NCBI GenBank assembly: GCA_030830685.1
Contig: JAURMM010000089.1
Location: 1 to 38,203, forward strand
DNA: 38,203 nt
Direction: 5' to 3'
Source of the DNA: Gammaproteobacteria bacterium
GTDB lineage: Bacteria > Pseudomonadota > Gammaproteobacteria > Ga0077536
Part shown: positions 27,027 through 36,125 of the stretch, in pieces
Numbering within the stretch: position 1 is the first letter of the stretch
Layout: every line of letters begins with the position of its first letter
Notes under the pieces: model-generated
What the model was told of the DNA's origin: nothing
What the model saw: only the letters and a program-made list of their open reading frames with translations
The model's database searches: none
Made by a program: the position numbers and the translations under genes

Positions 27027-27362
27027 ATGCAGCACATTTATCGCCAGATCCAGGCTGACCCCAGATTCCATGAACTGGAACGAAAACGCGGCCGCTTCGG
27101 CTGGACGCTCGCAATCATCGTGCTGGCCAACTGCCTCTGGTACATGGGGGCGACGGCCTTTTTCCCGGACCTGGCCTTTGCAAGACTCTGGGGCGAACCC
27201 CTCACAGAGGGTGGTTCCACGACCTGGGGTATCGTCATCGGCTTTGCGCAGACCGTGGTCTTCATCCTGCTGGTCGGGCTCTACATCTATCGGGCCAATA
27301 CCGAGTTCGACAACCTGAAGGACGCCATCGTCGCCGACGCCAGGCGCGCTGCCGGAGAATAA
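27027..27362 (+). CDS. DUF485 membrane protein, first (divergent) copy
   Basis: A 111-residue DUF485 (YjcH-like) protein with two transmembrane segments, at about 26-48 and 67-88, and the conserved end YIYRANTEFDNL. DUF485 proteins are encoded next to ActP-type symporters and are thought to be accessory subunits. TGAGGA lies upstream of the ATG. Compared with the second copy at 29042 and with E. coli YjcH, its central part (around residues 35-65) is strongly changed. It starts 12 bases after the MetE-like stop and ends 6 bases before its ActP-like partner. Confidence 0.85.
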   Translation: MQHIYRQIQADPRFHELERKRGRFGWTLAIIVLANCLWYMGATAFFPDLAFARLWGEPLTEGGSTTWGIVIGFAQTVVFILLVGLYIYRANTEFDNLKDAIVADARRAAGE

Positions 27363-27368
27363 GTTCCC

Positions 27369-29021
27369 ATGTCTTTGAACCTACGCTTGCTGGTACTGCT
27401 CGCCGGTACCGCCCTCCCTTTTGCGGTCTTCGCCCAGGCCGCTGCCCCCGAGCGACAGCTGAACATCATTGCCATCGGCATGTTTGTGGTGTTCGTGGTG
27501 ATTTCCCTTGGAATCACGTTTTGGGCGGCACGTCGCACCCGTTCCACCAGTGATTTTCTGGCCGCGGGTGGACGCATTTCCGGCTTCCAAAACGGACTGG
27601 CTATCACCGGCGACTGGGTTTCCTCTGCAGCGCTGATGGGCATTGCCGCACTCATCTACAGTACCGGTTTTGATGGCCTCATCTACAGCGTGGTGCCGTT
27701 TGGCGCCTGGCCTCTGATGATGTTTCTGATGGCTGACCGCCTGCGCAATCTCGGCAAATACACCATCGCCGACATCGTGTCCGTACGTTTTTCCCGCATC
27801 CCGATGCGCACCCTGATCTCGCTGTCCAGCCTGGTTTTTGTCGTCGGCTATCTCATCGTGCAGATGGTGGGCGCGGGCACGCTTATCTCGAATCTCTTCG
27901 GAATCGACTACACCGTAGCCCAAGTCATCATCGGCATCCTCATCGTGCTGTATGTGGCATTCGGCGGCATGATCGCGACCACCTATGTACAGCTCGTCAA
28001 AGCAACGCTGCTGCTGTCCGGTGCATCTTTCATCTGCTTTGCCGCCCTGTTTCACTTTGATTGGTCAGTGGACGGCCTCTACGCGAGCGCGATAAGCAAT
28101 CATCCCCAGGGCATGAAGATTATGCAGCCCGGTGGTCTGTTGACCGAACCGGTTTCGGCCTTTTCCTGTGGACTGATGCTGCTGCTGGGTGGTGCAGCCA
28201 TGCCCCATGTGCTGATGCGCTTCTTCACAGTACCCGATGCACGCCAGGCGCGGCTCTCGGTCTTTTACGCCGCGAGCTTCATCGGCTACTTCTATCTGCT
28301 GACGTTCGTGATCGGCTATGCCGCCATCGCCATGGTGATGAAGGATCCCCGCTTCCTCGACGCCAACGGGCTCATCACCGGCGGTGCGAACATGGCGGCG
28401 ATCCACCTCTCCGAAGCAGTGGGTGGCAGTTTCTTTCTCGGCTTCATTTCAGCCGTTGCCTTCGCGACCATCGTGGCGGTGGTGGCGGGCCTCACGATCG
28501 CCGGTGCCTCAGCCATCTCGCATGACCTGTATGCCAACATCTTCCGCCACGGCAGGGCCACAGACGACCAGGTAGTCAAGGTATCGCGCATCTCCGCGGT
28601 GTGTCTCGGTGCCTTTGGTGTGGTGCTCGGCATCGCTTTCAAGGATCAGAACATTGCCTACATGATCACCATCCCGTTCACGGTGAGTTCTTCCGTGTTC
28701 TTTCCGATTCTCTTCCTGTCCATGTACTGGCGCGGGCTCACCACACGCGGGGCGGTGACCGGAGGTGCGGTGGGACTCGGTCTTGGTGTGATCCTGCTGT
28801 TCCTGGGCCCCACCATCTGGGGTGAAATCCTCGGTCACGGCGAGGGCATATTTCCCTATAAGTATCCGGCGCTGTTCACCATAATCGCCTCGTTCCTGAC
28901 GATGATCGTGGTTTCGAAGCTGGACAACAGTCCCCGCGCCAGACGCGAGCGCGCGGAGTTTGATGATCAGTTCGTGCGCTCCCAGACCGGCGTGGGCGCT
29001 GAGGCACCCGCGCAGCACTGA
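27369..29021 (+). CDS. ActP-like sodium:solute symporter, first (divergent) copy
   Basis: A 550-residue symporter of the SSS family with an N-terminal signal-like segment (cleavage likely after VFAQA) and about thirteen helices, the layout of E. coli ActP (549 residues). Conserved stretches include YWAARRTR-like ARRTRSTSDFLAAGG, QMVGAGTLI, FGGMIATT and GASAISHDLYANIF. The helix-1 region reads GDWVSSAALMG where E. coli ActP and the second copy have GDYMSAASFLG/GDFMSAATFLG. Because this region lines the substrate site in the family, the substrate may not be acetate. It follows its DUF485 partner by 6 bases in an operon headed by the MetE-like gene. Confidence 0.9.
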   Translation: MSLNLRLLVLLAGTALPFAVFAQAAAPERQLNIIAIGMFVVFVVISLGITFWAARRTRSTSDFLAAGGRISGFQNGLAITGDWVSSAALMGIAALIYSTGFDGLIYSVVPFGAWPLMMFLMADRLRNLGKYTIADIVSVRFSRIPMRTLISLSSLVFVVGYLIVQMVGAGTLISNLFGIDYTVAQVIIGILIVLYVAFGGMIATTYVQLVKATLLLSGASFICFAALFHFDWSVDGLYASAISNHPQGMKIMQPGGLLTEPVSAFSCGLMLLLGGAAMPHVLMRFFTVPDARQARLSVFYAASFIGYFYLLTFVIGYAAIAMVMKDPRFLDANGLITGGANMAAIHLSEAVGGSFFLGFISAVAFATIVAVVAGLTIAGASAISHDLYANIFRHGRATDDQVVKVSRISAVCLGAFGVVLGIAFKDQNIAYMITIPFTVSSSVFFPILFLSMYWRGLTTRGAVTGGAVGLGLGVILLFLGPTIWGEILGHGEGIFPYKYPALFTIIASFLTMIVVSKLDNSPRARRERAEFDDQFVRSQTGVGAEAPAQH

Positions 29022-29041
29022 GTTCGGACGCGGCCTGCCCC

Positions 29042-29362
29042 ATGGACGCCTTGTACGCGCGCATCTCGGGCAATCCCGCGTTTCACGCCTTGCAGGCCCG
29101 GCGCAGCCGCCTCGCCTGGACGCTGTGCGCGGGCGTGCTCACCGCGTATTACGGTTTCATCCTGATGATTGCCTATGCCCCGGATACCTTCCGGAAACCC
29201 CTGCATGCAGATACCAGCGTTACGCTTGGCGTGGTCTGGGGAGCGGCCGTGGTCCTCGTCAGTGTCGGACTGACCGGCATGTACGTCTGGCGGGCCAACC
29301 GGGAATTCGACCGCCTGAATGCCCGGATCCTTGAAGAAGCGCACCGTGCACCACTGGGCTAG
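29042..29362 (+). CDS. DUF485 membrane protein, second (canonical) copy
   Basis: A 106-residue DUF485 protein very similar in pattern to E. coli YjcH: basic helix, two transmembrane segments (about 25-46 and 61-83), the APDTFRKPLHADTSVT loop and the WRANREFDRLN end. It follows the first symporter by 20 bases and overlaps the next symporter frame by 44 bases if that gene starts at 29319. The ribosome site is weak, suggesting coupling to the upstream gene. Confidence 0.85.
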   Translation: MDALYARISGNPAFHALQARRSRLAWTLCAGVLTAYYGFILMIAYAPDTFRKPLHADTSVTLGVVWGAAVVLVSVGLTGMYVWRANREFDRLNARILEEAHRAPLG

Positions 29363-30989
29363 GCTCGGTGCGCCTGTCGGGCTCGCGGCCCCCTTCGCAG
29401 CCCAGGCCGCGGAACCTGGCAAGGGCCTGAATCCGGTGGCAGTCGGCATGTTCACGGTGTTCGTGGCGGTGACACTGGTCGTGACCTACTGGGCCGCGCG
29501 CCGCACGCGCACGACGCGCGATTTCTTTGCCGCCGGCGGGCAGATCTCCGGTTTTCAGAACGGCCTCGCCATTGCCGGGGATTTCATGTCCGCCGCGACC
29601 TTCCTCGGCGTGACCGCACTCATCTTCGATTTCGGTTTCGATGGACTCATCTACGTGGTGGGCGGCATCGCCGGTTGGCCAATCGTGCTCTTTCTGCTTT
29701 CTGAGCGGCTCAAGAATCTTGGCAAGTTCACCTTTGCCGATGCCGTTTCCATGCGCCTTGCCTCCACCCCGCTCAGGACCCTGGCGGCCACCGGCTCGCT
29801 CTTTGCGGTCGTGCTTTATCTCATTGGTCAGATGGTGGGGGCGGGCAAACTCATCGAAGTCTTGTTCGGCATCGAGTATCAGGCAGCCGTCATCACCATC
29901 GGTATACTGATGGTGCTCTACGTCAGCTTCGGAGGCATGATCGCCACCACCTGGGTGCAGATCATCAAGGCCACACTCCTGCTGGCCGGCGGCAGCATAC
30001 TGTCATGGCTGGTCATGCAACGTTTCGGCTTTTCGTTTGATGCCCTGCTCCGCGAGGCAACCGCGCACCATGCGCAAGGCGACGGCATGTTGCGGCCGGG
30101 ACTGATGACCCATGATCCCGTGTCCACACTCTCTTTGGGTACCACTCTCGTCCTCGGCACGGCAGGACTGCCGCACATCCTGATGCGGTTCTTCACGGTC
30201 CCCAGTGCCGTGGAAGCGCGACGCTCGGTGTTCTTTGCCACCGGTTTCATCGGCTATTTCTACCTGCTCATCTTCGTGCTCGGCTTTGGCGCCATCGCGC
30301 TCGTGACGCGCGAGGCCGGTTATTTTGATGCGGCAACCGGCAAGCTCATCGGCGGTGGTAACATGGCCGCCATACATCTCTCCCATGCCGTGGGGGGCGA
30401 TGTATTCCTGGGCTTCATCTCCGCCGTGTGCTTCGCCACCATCCTCGCGGTGGTCTCGGGACTCACGCTCTCCGGCGCATCGGCCATCTCGCACGATCTC
30501 TATACGAATGTCTTCCGTCCGCACGCAACGGAACAAGAAGCCGTGCGGGTTTCAAAAATTGCGGCGTTGGGGCTCGGCGCGCTGGCAGTGATGCTGGGCC
30601 TCCTGTTTGAAGCCCAGAACGTGGCTTATATGGTCCTGCTCGCTTTCTCGATCGGTGCGAGCGTCAACTTTCCGCTCTTGTTCTTCGCGATGTACTGGAA
30701 GGAATTCACCACGCGGGGCGCCCTGCTGGGAGGCATCATGGGGCTCACGGTTGCAGTGGGCGGGATAGTCTTCGGCCCCACGGTGTGGGTGGATCTGCTG
30801 GGCCATGAGAGCCCGCTCTTTCCCTGGAAATATCCGGCGCTCTTCGCGCTCGCAGCTTCCGTGACCGGGAGTATCGTCGGCTCGCTCTGCGATCGCGGGC
30901 CACGAGCCACCCGCGAGCGCGCGGCCTTTGCAGCCCAGTATGTGCGGTCTCAGACAGGATTGGGGGCGGAGGGGGCCAGCGTCCACTGA
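29319..30989 (+). CDS. actP: ActP-like cation/acetate symporter, second (canonical) copy
   Basis: A 556-residue SSS-family symporter with the helix-1 motif GDFMSAATFLG, QMVGAGKLIEVLFG and FGGMIATTWVQIIKA, all close to E. coli ActP, which takes up acetate and some related acids. A signal-like segment precedes AAEPGKGLN. The start is uncertain: ATG 29319 (used here), TTG 29331, which gives a good LKKRTVHHW n-region, or GTG 29346. Each overlaps the DUF485 gene. This is the last gene of the rightward run and converges on the PEBP gene with only 23 bases between. With acs in the window, acetate uptake is the most likely role. Confidence 0.9.
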   Translation: MPGSLKKRTVHHWARLGAPVGLAAPFAAQAAEPGKGLNPVAVGMFTVFVAVTLVVTYWAARRTRTTRDFFAAGGQISGFQNGLAIAGDFMSAATFLGVTALIFDFGFDGLIYVVGGIAGWPIVLFLLSERLKNLGKFTFADAVSMRLASTPLRTLAATGSLFAVVLYLIGQMVGAGKLIEVLFGIEYQAAVITIGILMVLYVSFGGMIATTWVQIIKATLLLAGGSILSWLVMQRFGFSFDALLREATAHHAQGDGMLRPGLMTHDPVSTLSLGTTLVLGTAGLPHILMRFFTVPSAVEARRSVFFATGFIGYFYLLIFVLGFGAIALVTREAGYFDAATGKLIGGGNMAAIHLSHAVGGDVFLGFISAVCFATILAVVSGLTLSGASAISHDLYTNVFRPHATEQEAVRVSKIAALGLGALAVMLGLLFEAQNVAYMVLLAFSIGASVNFPLLFFAMYWKEFTTRGALLGGIMGLTVAVGGIVFGPTVWVDLLGHESPLFPWKYPALFALAASVTGSIVGSLCDRGPRATRERAAFAAQYVRSQTGLGAEGASVH

Positions 30990-31012
30990 CGAGGCCCCCC
31001 GGTGCAGGTCGC

Positions 31013-31513
31013 TCAGCGCTTGAACAGTCCGATCAGGCTGGCCTTTTCCACGGTGTGGAAGTTCAGGTAGAAGCCGAGGATGGCCGAGGTGGTCTTGGTA
31101 CTCACCGGAAGTTGCGCAAGGCTCACCGCATGCACCGTGAAGATGTAGCGATGCACGTTATGTCCTTCCGGTGCGCAGGGACCACCGTAACCCGGCTCAC
31201 CGAAATCCGTCATCACCTCCACCGCGCCCGCCGGCATCTTGCCAGCCTTGGGATCTCCAGCCCCCAACGGCAGCGATCGCACTTCCGCCGGAATGTTCGC
31301 CACTGCCCAATGCCAGAAACCGCTGCCCGTCGGGGCGTCGGGGTCGTAGCAAGTCACCGCAAAACTCCGCGTGCCCTCCGGTACGTTCTGCCAGCTCAAC
31401 TGGGGTGACAGATTGTTGCCTTTGCAGCCGAAGCCATAAGCTTCCGACAGCACGTGTTGCGGCCCCAGGAAGTCGCCTTCCTGGAAGTTCTCACTCGTCA
31501 GTATCAGGCCCAT
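31013..31513 (-). CDS. YbhB/YbcL-type PEBP-like protein
   Basis: A 166-residue phosphatidylethanolamine-binding-protein-like protein of the bacterial YbhB/YbcL group. The ligand-pocket motifs are D57-P-D59-A-P61 with GFWHW, and GPCAPEGHNVHRY with H118 and H121. It starts 21 bases after the pntB stop with GGAG upstream, so it is probably the third gene of the pntA-pntB transcript. The bacterial family has no settled function. The link to the transhydrogenase may be only positional. Confidence 0.9.
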   Translation of the reverse strand: MGLILTSENFQEGDFLGPQHVLSEAYGFGCKGNNLSPQLSWQNVPEGTRSFAVTCYDPDAPTGSGFWHWAVANIPAEVRSLPLGAGDPKAGKMPAGAVEVMTDFGEPGYGGPCAPEGHNVHRYIFTVHAVSLAQLPVSTKTTSAILGFYLNFHTVEKASLIGLFKR

Positions 31514-31534
31514 CTCGATGTCTCTCCTTCCCGC

Positions 31535-32935
31535 TCAGCCCGCACGCAGGGCGGTGAGCACTTCATCCAGCATCTTCTTGGCGTCGCCAAAGAGCATGCG
31601 ATTGTTTTCCTTGTAGAAGAGCGGATTGTCCACACCGGCGTAGCCGGAGGCCATGGAGCGCTTCATCACGATGGAGGTGCGAGCCTTCCAGACCTCGAGC
31701 ACCGGCATGCCGGCAATGGGGCTGTTGGGATCGTCCTGGGCAGCCGGATTCACGATGTCATTGGCGCCGATCACCATGGTGACATCCGTTTCCGGAAACT
31801 CATGGTTGATCTCTTCCATTTCCGCCACGATGTCATAAGGCACCTTGGCCTCCGCGAGCAACACGTTCATGTGTCCGGGCATGCGGCCCGCCACCGGATG
31901 GATTGCGAAGTGCACGTCCGCACCGCGCTCACGCAGCAGCTTGGTGATCTCGAACACCGTATGCTGAGCCTGAGCCACGGCCATGCCGTAGCCCGGCACA
32001 AGAATAATCTTGCTGGCATTGCGCAGGAGCTCGGCAGTTTCTTCCGCACTGATGGGCTGAACCTCACCCTGCGGACCCTCGCCGGAAGTGACGGTACCGG
32101 TGCCTGTGCCAAAGCCGCCCGCGATGACGCTGAAGAAGTGGCGGTTCATGGCGCGGCACATGATGTAGGACAGAATCGCACCCGAGGAGCCCACCAGCGC
32201 GCCGACCACAATCAGCAGATCGTTGCCGAGCATGAACCCGGTGGCAGACGCGGCCCAGCCCGAGTAGCTGTTGAGCATCGACACCACCACCGGCATGTCG
32301 GCGCCGCCGATGGCCATCACCATGTGGATGCCAAACACCAGTGAGATGCCGGTCATGATAAGCAGGCACAGCGTGCCGCCCCAGCCGGATTCGGCATTCA
32401 GGAACAGGTTGCCGAAGAAGATCACCGCCAACAGCGCCACCAGATTGAGATAGTGGCGGCCCGGCAGCAGCAAGGGCTTGCCACCGATTTTGCCGGAGAG
32501 CTTGCCAAAGGCGATCACGGAGCCGGAGAAGGTCACGGCACCGATCAGGATGCCGATATAGATCTCCACCTCATGGATGGTCTTCTCCACGCCTTCGAAG
32601 TGCATCGAGGTGTCGAAGAACGTGGCGTAGCCGATGAGCACTGCCGCCAGACCCACCAGGCTGTGCATCAGCGCCACCAGCTCCGGCATCTCGGTCATCT
32701 GCACGCGATGCGCGGCATACCAGCCGATGCCTCCACCAAGTGCCATGGTGATGAGAATCGGCCACAGGCTCGTGACCTTCGGACCCAGCACAGTGGCGAG
32801 GATCGCAATGGTCATCGCGGCAATGCCGTAGTAATTGCCGCGACGCGAAGTCTCGGGGTTAGAAAGGCCGCCCAGACTCAGGATGAAGAGCACCGTGGCG
32901 GCGATGTATGAAACAGTTACCAGACCTTCGCTCAT
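31535..32935 (-). CDS. pntB: proton-translocating NAD(P)+ transhydrogenase, beta subunit
   Basis: A 466-residue PntB. Eight to nine membrane helices in the first half (up to about residue 270) form most of the proton channel, and the C-terminal NADP-binding domain starts near [31 protein letters not shown], with GANDIVNP and the terminal [15 protein letters not shown] motif. With PntA it uses the proton gradient to drive NADPH formation from NADH. It begins 3 bases after the pntA stop, with GGAG inside the pntA end, consistent with equimolar synthesis. Confidence 0.97.
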   Translation of the reverse strand: MSEGLVTVSYIAATVLFILSLGGLSNPETSRRGNYYGIAAMTIAILATVLGPKVTSLWPILITMALGGGIGWYAAHRVQMTEMPELVALMHSLVGLAAVLIGYATFFDTSMHFEGVEKTIHEVEIYIGILIGAVTFSGSVIAFGKLSGKIGGKPLLLPGRHYLNLVALLAVIFFGNLFLNAESGWGGTLCLLIMTGISLVFGIHMVMAIGGADMPVVVSMLNSYSGWAASATGFMLGNDLLIVVGALVGSSGAILSYIMCRAMNRHFFSVIAGGFGTGTGTVTSGEGPQGEVQPISAEETAELLRNASKIILVPGYGMAVAQAQHTVFEITKLLRERGADVHFAIHPVAGRMPGHMNVLLAEAKVPYDIVAEMEEINHEFPETDVTMVIGANDIVNPAAQDDPNSPIAGMPVLEVWKARTSIVMKRSMASGYAGVDNPLFYKENNRMLFGDAKKMLDEVLTALRAG

Positions 32936-32938
32936 GAC

Positions 32939-34507
32939 TTACTCCGATCGCCGGAACATGCGCAGCATGCGCTGGGTGACGGCGAAACCGCCGACCATGT
33001 TGATGGTGGTGAGAATCAGCGCGAGCCCTGCCAGCAGGGTCATCATGAAGCCTGGCGCCGACACCTGGATGAGTGCCCCGATCGCAATGATGCTGCTGAT
33101 GGCGTTGGTCACGCTCATCAGCGGCGTATGCAGGGCAGGCGTCACGTTCCAGATCACCATGTAGCCCACGAAGCAGGCCAGCACGAACACCATCAGGTGC
33201 GACATGAAGGCCGCGGGCGCAACAGTCCCCAGCCAGAAGAGGCCGAGTCCGGCGGCTACCAGCACCACCAGCGGCTGCAGGGCTGGCGGAATCAACGGTT
33301 TCTTTTCCGGGACCACCGGAGCCGCAGCAGCGGGCTTGGCGCCAGCCGGGGGCGCTGCAGAGAGCTTCGGTGCCGGCGGTGGCCAGGTGATTTCGCCTTC
33401 TTTCACCACGGTCGCGCCGCGGATCATCTCGTCTTCCATGTTCACTACGGCCACACCATCCTTGGCCGTGCAAAGTTCTTCCAGAAGGCGCAGCAGGTTG
33501 GTGGCGTAGAGCTGGCTCGACTGGCGCGCCATGCGGCTCGGGAGATCGGTGTAGCCGACGATCGTCACACCATGACGCTGCACCACCTCACCAGGCACGG
33601 TGCAGGCACAGTTACCGCCCTGCTCGGAGGCGAGGTCAACAATGACGCTGCCGTCCTGCATGGACTTGACCATCTCTTCGCTGATGAGCTTGGGCGCCGG
33701 CTTGCCGGGAATCAGCGCGGTGGTGATGACCACGTCCACTTCGCGGCATTGCTTGGCGATGGCATCGGCCTGGGCCTTCTGGTAGCCCTCGCTCATCACC
33801 TTGGCATAGCCGCCGGTGCCTTCACCCTCTTCCTGGTAGTCGACGCTCACGAAGTCGGCGCCAAGACTCTTCACCTGATCCTTGACCTCCGGACGGGTGT
33901 CCATGGCGCGCACGATGGCGCCGAGGCCATTGGCAGCGCCGATGGCCGCAAGACCGGCCACCCCGGCGCCGATCACGAAGACCTTGGCGGGCGGGACCTT
34001 GCCGGCCGCCGTGACCTGGCCGGTGAAGAAACGACCGAAATTCTGTGCCGCCTCGATGACCGCGCGGTAGCCCGCGATGTTGGCCATGGAGCTGAGCGCA
34101 TCCAGCTTCTGCGCGCGGGAGATGCGTGGCACGCTGTCCATGGCAAGCACGGTCGCCTTGCGTGCCGCGAGCTTGTCCATGAGATCAGGGTTCTGGGCTG
34201 GCCAGAGGAAAGAGATGAGCGTCGCGCCCTCGCGCAGCAGGTCCACCTCGTGGCAGCCGAGCGAAGGGTGCTGCTCAGGTGCGCGCACCTTCAGCACGAT
34301 ATCCGAGTCCGCCCAGAGCTTTGCCGTATCGTCGACTATCTCGACACCGACGTCCGAGTAAGCCTCGTCAGACAGATCTGCCGCGAGGCCCGCCCCCTTC
34401 TGCAGAGCGACGGTGAAGCCCAGCTTGATGAGCTTGCCCGCCACCTCCGGCGTGGTTGCCACGCGGCGTTCGCCCGCATGGATCTCCTGTGGAATCCCGA
34501 TACGCAA
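32939..34507 (-). CDS. pntA: proton-translocating NAD(P)+ transhydrogenase, alpha subunit
   Basis: A 522-residue PntA in the single-polypeptide arrangement of E. coli. The NAD-binding alanine-dehydrogenase-like domain covers about residues 1-375, with the Rossmann motif VFVIGAGVAGLAA and the mobile-loop region GYTDLPSRMARQSS. A Pro/Ala-rich linker (about 385-410) leads to four helices that join the PntB channel. The start is TTG at 34507, supported by AAGGAG 7 bases upstream and by the family N-terminus MRIGIPQE. The 234 bases upstream contain no gene, and no clear promoter was found. Confidence 0.96.
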   Translation of the reverse strand: MRIGIPQEIHAGERRVATTPEVAGKLIKLGFTVALQKGAGLAADLSDEAYSDVGVEIVDDTAKLWADSDIVLKVRAPEQHPSLGCHEVDLLREGATLISFLWPAQNPDLMDKLAARKATVLAMDSVPRISRAQKLDALSSMANIAGYRAVIEAAQNFGRFFTGQVTAAGKVPPAKVFVIGAGVAGLAAIGAANGLGAIVRAMDTRPEVKDQVKSLGADFVSVDYQEEGEGTGGYAKVMSEGYQKAQADAIAKQCREVDVVITTALIPGKPAPKLISEEMVKSMQDGSVIVDLASEQGGNCACTVPGEVVQRHGVTIVGYTDLPSRMARQSSQLYATNLLRLLEELCTAKDGVAVVNMEDEMIRGATVVKEGEITWPPPAPKLSAAPPAGAKPAAAAPVVPEKKPLIPPALQPLVVLVAAGLGLFWLGTVAPAAFMSHLMVFVLACFVGYMVIWNVTPALHTPLMSVTNAISSIIAIGALIQVSAPGFMMTLLAGLALILTTINMVGGFAVTQRMLRMFRRSE

Positions 34508-34741
34508 TGGAAATCTCCTTTCAGAAAAAGCCCGCCGGGCGCAGCGACGCCCGGATTGTCCGCAGTGGCCGAGGCCCCTCGCCCAGGGGCCATTCCAGAT
34601 TCAGGTTCATCCAGGTCCGGCACGCCTGATTCGGTGCATCGGGCGTGGTCCATACTGAAGCGTATGGAGGGAGGGCGATGTTGTACTGCAGTATTGTGGC
34701 AAGTCGCGGCCGGAACCGCCAGTGTCCGGGCGGTCCCAGCC

Positions 34742-35704
34742 TCAGCGGCGGAGCAGGTCCACCACCTCACCCAGCCGGTCGAGGCCCTCCTCATGCCAAG
34801 GATGAGGGATGACCGAGACATGCTCGGCACCCGCCTCGGCATACTCGGCAAAGCGGTCCGCGATTTCCTGCAGGGAACCCCGGAACGGGACGGCGCTTGG
34901 CATCGGCCTGAAAGGCCCCGAGGTAAAGTCGACGGCCACCGTGGCGCCTTGCGACAGCGAGGCCGGGTCCCGACCCCATTTCTCGCAGGCGGCCTCGATT
35001 GGGGCCCAGGCATCGCGATAGGACTGCAGTGCACTGTCACCAAAGGCAATCATGCAGTTCCACATGTCGGCCTGCTGGGCCACCAGGCGTGACATGCGCG
35101 GCTTGCCCTTGAGGGTGCCTATCATCAATGGCGGTGCAGAGAAGGCAGATTTGGGCAGCAGCGCCGCATCTTCCACGCGATGGAACTCGCCCTGAAAGGT
35201 TACGGTATCACCACGCAGCAGCGGCTTGATGATCTGCAGGCTCTCCTCGAAGCGCGCAACGTGGCGGGTGAAATCAAAACCATAGGCCTGGTGCTCGGAG
35301 ACAAAATCCCCCGCCCCCAGCCCGAGGATGAGGCGTCCTGTGCTGAGCTCGGTCACGTTGTCGACCATGCGCGCCAGAAGCGCCGGATTGCGGAAGGTGC
35401 TGTTGCAGACGAGGGTGCCGATGTGGATGCGGTGCGTGGTGGCCGCGACTGCAGCCGCAGCCGTCCAACACTCCCATTGGCCGCCCTTCACGCCCTTGAG
35501 TTCCTCCGGCAACTCGAGGCCGACGGCGCGAAAGTCGACATAGGCCTCCCAATACAGGTGGTCCGTCAGCCACACGCTGTCGAGCCCAACTGCCTCGGCA
35601 TGGCGTGCGAAAGAGAGATTGCGCGCGAGCCCGGCGGTCTCCCCCGCCAAGGAGCCGTTCCACAGCGGTAACAGGACACCGAGTTTGAGATCCCTGGGCG
35701 ACAT
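34742..35704 (-). CDS. LLM-class flavin/F420-type oxidoreductase (2 of 3)
   Basis: A 320-residue luciferase-fold oxidoreductase. The N-terminus LKLGVLLPLWNG, ARHAEAVGLDSVWLTDHLYW, the RIHIGTLVCNSTFRNPALLARM strand and GRLILGLGAGDFVSEHQAYG are typical, and a PPLMIGTLKGKPRMSRLVAQQAD segment follows. The ATG at 35704 is chosen because GAGGAG stands 7 bases upstream. The frame is open to 35728. Its sequence is quite different from the other two LLM proteins in the window, so these are not recent duplicates. Cofactor and substrate are not readable. A tRNA-Arg gene lies 73 bases upstream on the opposite strand. Confidence 0.85.
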   Translation of the reverse strand: MSPRDLKLGVLLPLWNGSLAGETAGLARNLSFARHAEAVGLDSVWLTDHLYWEAYVDFRAVGLELPEELKGVKGGQWECWTAAAAVAATTHRIHIGTLVCNSTFRNPALLARMVDNVTELSTGRLILGLGAGDFVSEHQAYGFDFTRHVARFEESLQIIKPLLRGDTVTFQGEFHRVEDAALLPKSAFSAPPLMIGTLKGKPRMSRLVAQQADMWNCMIAFGDSALQSYRDAWAPIEAACEKWGRDPASLSQGATVAVDFTSGPFRPMPSAVPFRGSLQEIADRFAEYAEAGAEHVSVIPHPWHEEGLDRLGEVVDLLRR

Positions 35705-35776
35705 GCAATGTCTCCTCATGCATACCAATGGGGTGGCAGTTGCCGGTTCTCAGAGCCGCCCGCAGAATAACACCAC

Positions 35777-35853
35777 GCGCCCATAGCTCAGTTGGATAGA
35801 GTACCTGGCTTCGAACCAGGTGGTCGGAGGTTCGAGTCCTTCTGGGCGCGCCA
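35777..35853 (+). tRNA. tRNA-Arg (anticodon UCG)
   Basis: A complete 77-nt cloverleaf. The acceptor stem is GCGCCCA/TGGGCGC with discriminator G and encoded CCA (35851-35853). The D-loop contains AGTTGGATAGA. The anticodon stem CCTGG/CCAGG encloses loop CTTCGAA with anticodon TCG at 35811-35813. The T-arm is GGAGG-TTCGAGT-CCTTC with one G-U pair. It reads the arginine codon CGA. A short T-run (TTTTCCCC) follows directly. Confidence 0.95.
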
Positions 35854-36032
35854 TTTTCCCCGTGTCCGGTCTTCAGACAGAAGTGGCAAAACCGGTTCCC
35901 GAGCGGCAGATCCAGGGTTTGTACCGCGTCGTGCCCATGTCCCGCCAGCCATCGCGTAAACCGCTGGTGCGATCACGAATTCTTGCGTGCAGTGCAATAT
36001 CCCGGCTGACACGAAAGTCATGTCTCGCGTCG

Positions 36033-36062
36033 TTTACAGCTCCCGCAGAGCCTCTCTAATAT
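36033..36062 (+). promoter_or_regulatory. possible promoter of the third LLM gene
   Basis: TTTACA (36033-36038) and TAATAT (36057-36062) are 18 bp apart and end 63 bases before the ATG at 36126. Each box is close to sigma70 consensus. Apart from this, the 272 bases between the tRNA and the gene show nothing I can name. Confidence 0.45.
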
Positions 36063-36125
36063 CGGGTCGTGGCGCCGTATCCCGGCCGCCAAATCATTAC
36101 AACAGCAGCATGGGGGAGGCTTCCG

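Noticed and set aside
35777..36125. tRNA-Arg as attachment site for an integrated element carrying the LLM/epoxide-hydrolase pair
   Set aside because: No integrase gene and no repeat of the tRNA 3' end were found in the window.
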